A stretch of 9,203 nucleotides of DNA, taken from positions 1 through 9,203 of the forward strand of contig JAAFHE010000102.1 in NCBI GenBank assembly GCA_013298265.1, in the 5' to 3' direction. The translations under genes were made by a program, and so were the position numbers. The notes below the pieces were generated by a model. It was given only the letters and a program-made list of their open reading frames with translations. It searched no databases and was not told the DNA's origin. Position 1 is the first letter of the stretch, and each line of letters begins with the position of its first letter. This document shows positions 5,954-9,203 of the stretch, piece by piece. This stretch comes from Lysobacterales bacterium (GTDB lineage Bacteria > Pseudomonadota > Gammaproteobacteria > Xanthomonadales > Rhodanobacteraceae).

Positions 5954-6610
5954 TCACCCCGCCTCCCCCACCGCATCAAGTATCGCCGTCACAACTTCCT
6001 TGAGCGGCGCGAGCCCGTGCAGCTTGCGCCAGTCGCCGCCGGTGTCGTTGCCGACGATGATGAGGTTCATGTGGTTTTCCGGCGCGTCGGTGTATTGGCC
6101 TATGCGGCGCAGCGCGGTGGTGACCTGGGCGTTGCTGCCGCTGAGGAAGTGCCAGCCGGGTTTTGCCTGGACGCGGCGGGCGTAGTCGGCTAGCACTTGC
6201 GGGCTGTCGTGATCGGGGTCGACGGTGATGGAGACGATCTGTACGTCCGTGCCGAGTCGCGCACCCAGTTGTTTCTGCAGCGACTGCAATGTCGTCATCA
6301 TCACCGGGCAGCTACCTTCGCAGCGGGCGAAGAAGCTGTGCAGCACGATGTGCCGGCCGGCGATGTAGTCCTTGTAGAGGTCGACGGTTTTTCCGTTCTG
6401 ATCGACCAGCGCCAGATTGGCCAGGTAGATGGCGGCGCCGTTGCGTGGCTTACCGGCTGCCGGTGCGGCGCCTGCGGGGGCGGCGTCCGTGGAGGCGCGC
6501 GTGGTGTTGGCCGTTGGCGCATCGTCGGCGGCGATGGCGGCAGCCGCCGCAGCAAGAGCGACGACAATGGCGACGGCTAGACTGCGGAGTGGCAACCGAT
6601 TCGGTATCAC
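5954..6610 (-). CDS. SCO1/SenC family protein (copper chaperone / thiol-disulfide)
   Basis: A 218-residue periplasmic, thioredoxin-fold protein of the SCO1/SenC (PrrC) family, which typically delivers copper to the CuA site of cytochrome oxidase or acts in thiol redox. The N-terminus (residues 9-28, SLAVAIVVALAAAAAAIAAD) is a signal peptide or anchor, followed by an Ala/Pro/Thr linker to about 55. The metal/redox motif is CEGSCP (C97, C101). Then come VSITVDPDHDSP (126-137) and the conserved His in APENHMNLIIVG (H180). GTG at 6610 was chosen because it starts directly before the leader and has GGAA upstream. The longer frame, to 6745, merely reads through REP DNA (giving 'IPAYAGMT'). Stop TGA at 5954. 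It lies downstream of the CxxCH gene but is separated by 407 bp. Confidence 0.9.
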   Translation of the reverse strand: MIPNRLPLRSLAVAIVVALAAAAAAIAADDAPTANTTRASTDAAPAGAAPAAGKPRNGAAIYLANLALVDQNGKTVDLYKDYIAGRHIVLHSFFARCEGSCPVMMTTLQSLQKQLGARLGTDVQIVSITVDPDHDSPQVLADYARRVQAKPGWHFLSGSNAQVTTALRRIGQYTDAPENHMNLIIVGNDTGGDWRKLHGLAPLKEVVTAILDAVGEAG

Positions 6611-6695
6611 GCGTTTTCCAAAGTATGTCGATGACTGAAATTTTGGATACCTGAAAGTTGAATGGCACTGACTTGGGCGGAGCATCCGGATTTTC

Positions 6696-6724
6696 GTCAT
6701 TCCCGCGTAGGCGGGAATCGAGTG
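6696..6724. repeat. REP unit, first of an inverted pair
   Basis: An 8-bp perfect stem, ATTCCCGC (6699-6706) and GCGGGAAT (6711-6718), with a GTAG loop. It is preceded by CGTC and followed by CGAGTGACT. It is opposite in orientation to the unit at 6752-6786, about 27 bp away, forming a BIME-like pair upstream of the SCO gene. Confidence 0.85.
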
Positions 6725-6751
6725 ACTGCAGGCCTTTTCAACCAAGCAACG

Positions 6752-6786
6752 GCGCTGGATCCCCGCCTACGCGGGGATGACGGGGC
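6752..6786. repeat. REP unit, second of an inverted pair
   Basis: A 7-bp perfect stem, TCCCCGC (6760-6766) and GCGGGGA (6771-6777), with a CTAC loop and GCGCTGGA / TGACGGGG flanks. It is nearly identical to the unit at 40-73. Confidence 0.85.
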
Positions 6787-6842
6787 TTGAGCCATCGCCA
6801 TTCCCCTGAGCGTTCCGTATACCCATCCGCTGCACCGTGCAT

Positions 6843-6931
6843 CGCCGGCCTGTCTCGCTCTCCTGCCGGCGCGGCACTTCGCAACGCCAGGGCGCCCGCT
6901 CCACCGCTGCCGTCATTGGATTGAGCCAGTA
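6843..6931 (-). pseudogene. Decayed duplicate of the 3' end of the CxxCH gene
   Basis: This stretch aligns with 6973-7062 at an offset of about 131 bp. The better-aligned 76 bp are roughly three-quarters identical by eye. It covers the terminal hairpin region and the last ~14 codons of the CxxCH protein. On the minus strand it reads YWLNPMTAAVERAPW against YWLNPVTGAVELVP in the intact gene. The stop codon position has become TGG, and similarity ends at a TGA a few codons upstream. Confidence 0.65.
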
Positions 6932-6972
6932 GCAGGCAACAAGTCACAGCACCTGCCCACTACCCAGTGCCA

Positions 6973-7010
6973 CGCCGGCAGGTGTTCTCCCACCTGCCGG
7001 CGCGGTTTTT
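6973..7010 (+). terminator. Strong hairpin plus T5, oriented on the + strand
   Basis: A 12-bp perfect stem, CGCCGGCAGGTG (6973-6984) and CACCTGCCGGCG (6991-7002), with loop TTCTCC. It starts 15 nt beyond the CxxCH gene stop. The T-run (7006-7010) follows the stem on the + strand, antisense to the gene. On the minus strand the A-run precedes the stem and no U-tract follows. It may still end minus-strand transcription, but by form it is a + strand terminator. Confidence 0.5.
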
Positions 7011-7017
7011 CGCAACG

Positions 7018-8733
7018 TTACGGCACCAGCTCGACCGCTCCCGTCACCGGGTTGAGCCAGTACTGGTCCGGCACGCCGCCGTAGGCGATCTGCTGCTGGT
7101 TTTTCTGGAAGAGCTGCATGGTCGGGAAGATCAGGCGGAAGCCGGGTTCGAAGATCTGTCCCTGCGGATGCTGCGAGGTCTGCGCCTGGTAGACCGCGAT
7201 ACGGCGGCCGGCCAGCAGTCGCACGTAGCCGTTGACCGACAGCTGCACCTTGGCCAGGGACTGCACGCGGATGAGGATCTGCTTGACCTGATTGCGATGC
7301 CACTCGGGGGTGCGGGCGGCGTCGTTCATGTTGTCCAGCAGCGCCTTGGCCGCGGGCTTGTCGCTCTCGGCCAGGGCCTGGGCGAACTGCTTGCGCCAGC
7401 CGGCCGTGGGACCGCCGCCGGGCACCAGTTGCAGCAGGCCGCAGCGCTTGGGCGAGAACATGGGCCGGGTCGGATCAATCGCGATCACGTCGTAGAGGAA
7501 TTTTTCGTCGATCAGGCCGGAGGCGACCATCTTCTGCGCCAGCAGCATGTCGGTATGCGACTTGACCGGTGTCTCGAAGGCGTGGTCGGCGTCGATCTGG
7601 TTGATCGGCTGCACCGAGTTCTGGAAATTGCTGCTCTGGTAGTCGAAGAACTGCGCCTGGAACAGGTTCAGCGAATTCGTATACAAGGCCTTGTCAATCT
7701 CGATGTAGCGGATGTCGCCGGCCAGGCGCTGGTCGACGAAGGCGCCGACGGGAGCCTTGATGATCGGAGCCGGGCCACCGAACGGCAGCAGGTCGGAATC
7801 AAGGTTGACTTCCTGCTCGCAGAAGATCGGCCGTAGCTGCTCCTGCAGCGACAGGGCCGAGCGTTGCTTCATGTAGGCCGGCGACGAGGCCAGCTTTTCG
7901 TTGCCGGCCTTGATCCAGCCGGAGAACTCCTGCGAGCTGACCAGGCTTTTCACGATGGTCTCGAATTCCGGTGCGATGCGCATGGCGCCTAGCGGCAGCG
8001 GGCGTTCCGGCCGCCACCAGGAATCGTGCGGGAAGGCCAGTTCCTTCATGATCGGCCCGCCGTTCGTATGGCAGCCGGAGCAGCGCAGCCGCGGCAGCGT
8101 CGCCTTGCCGCTGCTGTCGGGCGGTCCCATGAATATCGGCTGGGACGGATCGTAGGCGCGCCACAGGTTGGCGATGTCGGCCTGGATATCCGCCGAGTCG
8201 CCGCGGTAGAACCACTGCCCGCCTTGGCCGGTGCCGCGGATTTCGTAAAAGTTATACATCTGCTTGCGCGGGTCCCAGACCAGCGTTTCGAGCAGCAGGT
8301 TGTCCGGCGTCGCCGCCTGCTGCGGCGACAGGATGCTGGTCAGCGCGGTGTTGTCGATCGAGGCCATCGTGAAGTGGCCGTAGAACCAGTCGCCGGGCAC
8401 CAGCTTCTGGCCCGCATAGCTGCCGTCGATGGACTCGAAGAAGCTGAAGCTGCCCTGCGGCAGCGGGTTGTGGTAGCCGCGGTTGGCCACCATGGACGGC
8501 CGCGAGCTCATCGCGTTTGCGAGCACCAGGGCGCGGAATTGCAGCGCGTTGCCGGGACAGCGCGGCTGGGCGCTGAGCAGCTTGAACAGCGCGTCATCGT
8601 GGGCGTTGGGCGGCAGTACGTTGCCGGTGGTGTTGTTCTGGATCTGGCAGCGTTCGCCCGGGAGTTTGTCGGGCGCGGTCTGTGCCTGGGCCGTGGTGGC
8701 GGCCAGCAGCAGGGTGGCTAGCAGCAGTTTCAT
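7018..8733 (-). CDS. Secreted protein with a single CxxCH haem c motif
   Basis: A 571-residue protein of a family I do not recognise by name. The signal peptide MKLLLATLLLAATTAQAQ (1-18) implies periplasmic export. The only haem-binding motif is CSGCH (218-222) in LPRLRCSGCHTNGGPIMKEL, so one covalent c-type haem is predicted; candidate axial Met residues are nearby (M229, M251). Four other cysteines (29, 59, 305, 431) could form disulfides. The rest is mixed with many aromatic residues and no TM segment. The ATG at 8733 was chosen over an upstream extension to 9018 because it starts the signal peptide and has GGGGAA upstream. The extension overlaps the neighbouring gene and looks non-coding. 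It is far longer than a simple cytochrome c. It follows the partial gene at 8832 by 98 bp. Confidence 0.85.
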   Translation of the reverse strand: MKLLLATLLLAATTAQAQTAPDKLPGERCQIQNNTTGNVLPPNAHDDALFKLLSAQPRCPGNALQFRALVLANAMSSRPSMVANRGYHNPLPQGSFSFFESIDGSYAGQKLVPGDWFYGHFTMASIDNTALTSILSPQQAATPDNLLLETLVWDPRKQMYNFYEIRGTGQGGQWFYRGDSADIQADIANLWRAYDPSQPIFMGPPDSSGKATLPRLRCSGCHTNGGPIMKELAFPHDSWWRPERPLPLGAMRIAPEFETIVKSLVSSQEFSGWIKAGNEKLASSPAYMKQRSALSLQEQLRPIFCEQEVNLDSDLLPFGGPAPIIKAPVGAFVDQRLAGDIRYIEIDKALYTNSLNLFQAQFFDYQSSNFQNSVQPINQIDADHAFETPVKSHTDMLLAQKMVASGLIDEKFLYDVIAIDPTRPMFSPKRCGLLQLVPGGGPTAGWRKQFAQALAESDKPAAKALLDNMNDAARTPEWHRNQVKQILIRVQSLAKVQLSVNGYVRLLAGRRIAVYQAQTSQHPQGQIFEPGFRLIFPTMQLFQKNQQQIAYGGVPDQYWLNPVTGAVELVP

Positions 8734-8758
8734 GTTGGATTCCCCAAGTGTGTTCAGC

Positions 8759-8786
8759 GCGCTGCGCCGTTGTAGCGGCGCAGCGC
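8759..8786. promoter_or_regulatory. Strong hairpin in the leader of the CxxCH gene
   Basis: An 11-bp perfect stem, GCGCTGCGCCG (8759-8769) and CGGCGCAGCGC (8776-8786), with a 6-nt loop. It lies 25 nt before the ATG of the CxxCH gene and about 45 nt after the stop of the preceding gene. No U-run follows on either strand, so it is not a classical terminator. It could attenuate read-through or stabilise the downstream mRNA. Confidence 0.5.
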
Positions 8787-8831
8787 TGAGAGCAGCGCGT
8801 GATGGCGACGGCGCTGCGCTGGATTGCAGCG

Positions 8832-9203
8832 TCAAGCCGGCGGAAACAGCACCAGCAGATCCTCTATCCCCAGCGTGTTGATCGGCACCGACCAGATCAG
8901 GTCGGGGGCGAGCTTGCGCTCGGTCAGTTGACCGGTGCGGGGGTCCACCTGGATGCGCTGGGCAAACTCCAGCGGCTTGCCTTCCTTGAATGGCAAAGTG
9001 GAAAACTGCACTTCCCACGGCTGCCGCCCGCCGAGCACGAAGCCGTGCGAGACCTCGCAGTCGAGTACGGCGAGGATCTGCTTGCGCGTGTACTTTTCCT
9101 TTTTGATCAGGTCGGCCAGGTTGTTCGCCATCGGCAGGTCGAACGCGCGATTGCGGGCGTAGATGAAATGGTCGCCGGCGACGGAGAGGATTTCATGCAC
9201 GCG
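8832..9203 (-). CDS. C-terminal part of an unrecognised protein (runs off the window)
   Basis: The frame is open to the right edge, so only the last ~123 codons are visible; the start lies outside unless the GTG at 9200 is used, which cannot be judged. The sequence is soluble and mixed alpha/beta: HEILSVAGDHFIYARNRAFD, then LADLIKKEKYTRKQILAVLD, CEVSHGFVLGG, a stretch with QRIQVDPRTGQLTERKL, and an end WSVPINTLGIEDLLVLFPPA followed by TGA. No motif identifies a family. It lies 98 bp upstream of the CxxCH gene on the same strand, so an operon is possible, with the hairpin at 8759-8786 between them. Confidence 0.7.
   Translation of the reverse strand, partial: RVHEILSVAGDHFIYARNRAFDLPMANNLADLIKKEKYTRKQILAVLDCEVSHGFVLGGRQPWEVQFSTLPFKEGKPLEFAQRIQVDPRTGQLTERKLAPDLIWSVPINTLGIEDLLVLFPPA

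Larger units (their letters stand above)
6611..7017. other. 407-bp intergenic region: SCO leader, REP pair, gene-end duplication, hairpins
   Basis: No intact gene. From right to left it holds a hairpin with a T-run just after the CxxCH gene, a decayed second copy of that gene's 3' end, two REP units in inverted orientation, and about 85 bp of leader before the SCO start that must contain its promoter. No confident -35/-10 pair was identified. Confidence 0.6.

Noticed and set aside
6611..6745. N-terminal extension of the SCO protein to ATG 6745
   Set aside because: The extra residues (SHSIPAYAGMTK) are translated REP DNA, and the signal peptide begins right after the GTG at 6610.
40..6786. 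REP units as a possible CRISPR array
   Set aside because: There are only three units, scattered and in inverted orientation, with no regular spacers.
6967..7836. Long + strand open frame opposite the CxxCH gene (289 codons)
   Set aside because: It is antisense to a gene with a signal peptide and haem motif, and its Val/Asp/Gly/Leu-rich repetitive composition is typical of a GC-rich shadow frame.
8734..9018. N-terminal extension of the CxxCH protein to 9018
   Set aside because: It overlaps the neighbouring gene in another frame, is Pro/Arg/Ala-rich as in GC-rich shadow frames, and places the signal peptide internally.

Overview
The window looks like chromosomal DNA of a GC-rich gammaproteobacterium, most likely Xanthomonadales/Lysobacterales (Rhodanobacter, Dyella, Stenotrophomonas or Xanthomonas-like). 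This is inferred from three things: REP hairpins of the 'GGATCCCCGCCT-GCGGGGATGACG' kind, an SCO1/SenC protein with an Ala-rich leader, and an attC-like element resembling those of Xanthomonas chromosomal integrons. Every gene I accept lies on the minus strand, so transcription runs right to left.

Right third (about 5950-9203), ordinary GC-rich chromosome. It holds the C-terminal end of an unrecognised protein (8832-9203), a secreted protein with one CxxCH haem c motif (7018-8733) and an SCO1/SenC copper chaperone/thiol-disulfide protein (5954-6610). The 407-bp gap between the last two contains an inverted REP pair and a decayed second copy of the 3' end of the CxxCH gene together with its hairpin.

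Middle (3738-5833), a small multi-TM membrane-protein gene split by an IS1182-family element. The IS is 1540 bp, with perfect 18-bp inverted repeats, CTAG on both sides and an intact DDE transposase. Removing it restores one reading frame of about 183 codons, except for a single TAG, so the gene is doubly dead. The insertion also fuses the membrane N-terminus in frame with the transposase.

Left part (1-3737), accessory DNA. It contains two orphan genes (1504-2391 and 2540-3313) separated by a 131-bp imperfect palindrome with integron attC architecture, and no integrase is visible. It also contains a DUF2272 protein, a small two-TM protein, and an approximately 55-codon remnant at 3456-3623. 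A degenerate short repeat (core GGGGTCAG-TTAAC in gene orientation) lies at or just beyond the 3' end of four of these coding segments, always in the gene's own orientation. A REP closes the left edge. The region reads as a small variable island of cassette-like genes accumulated between REPs.
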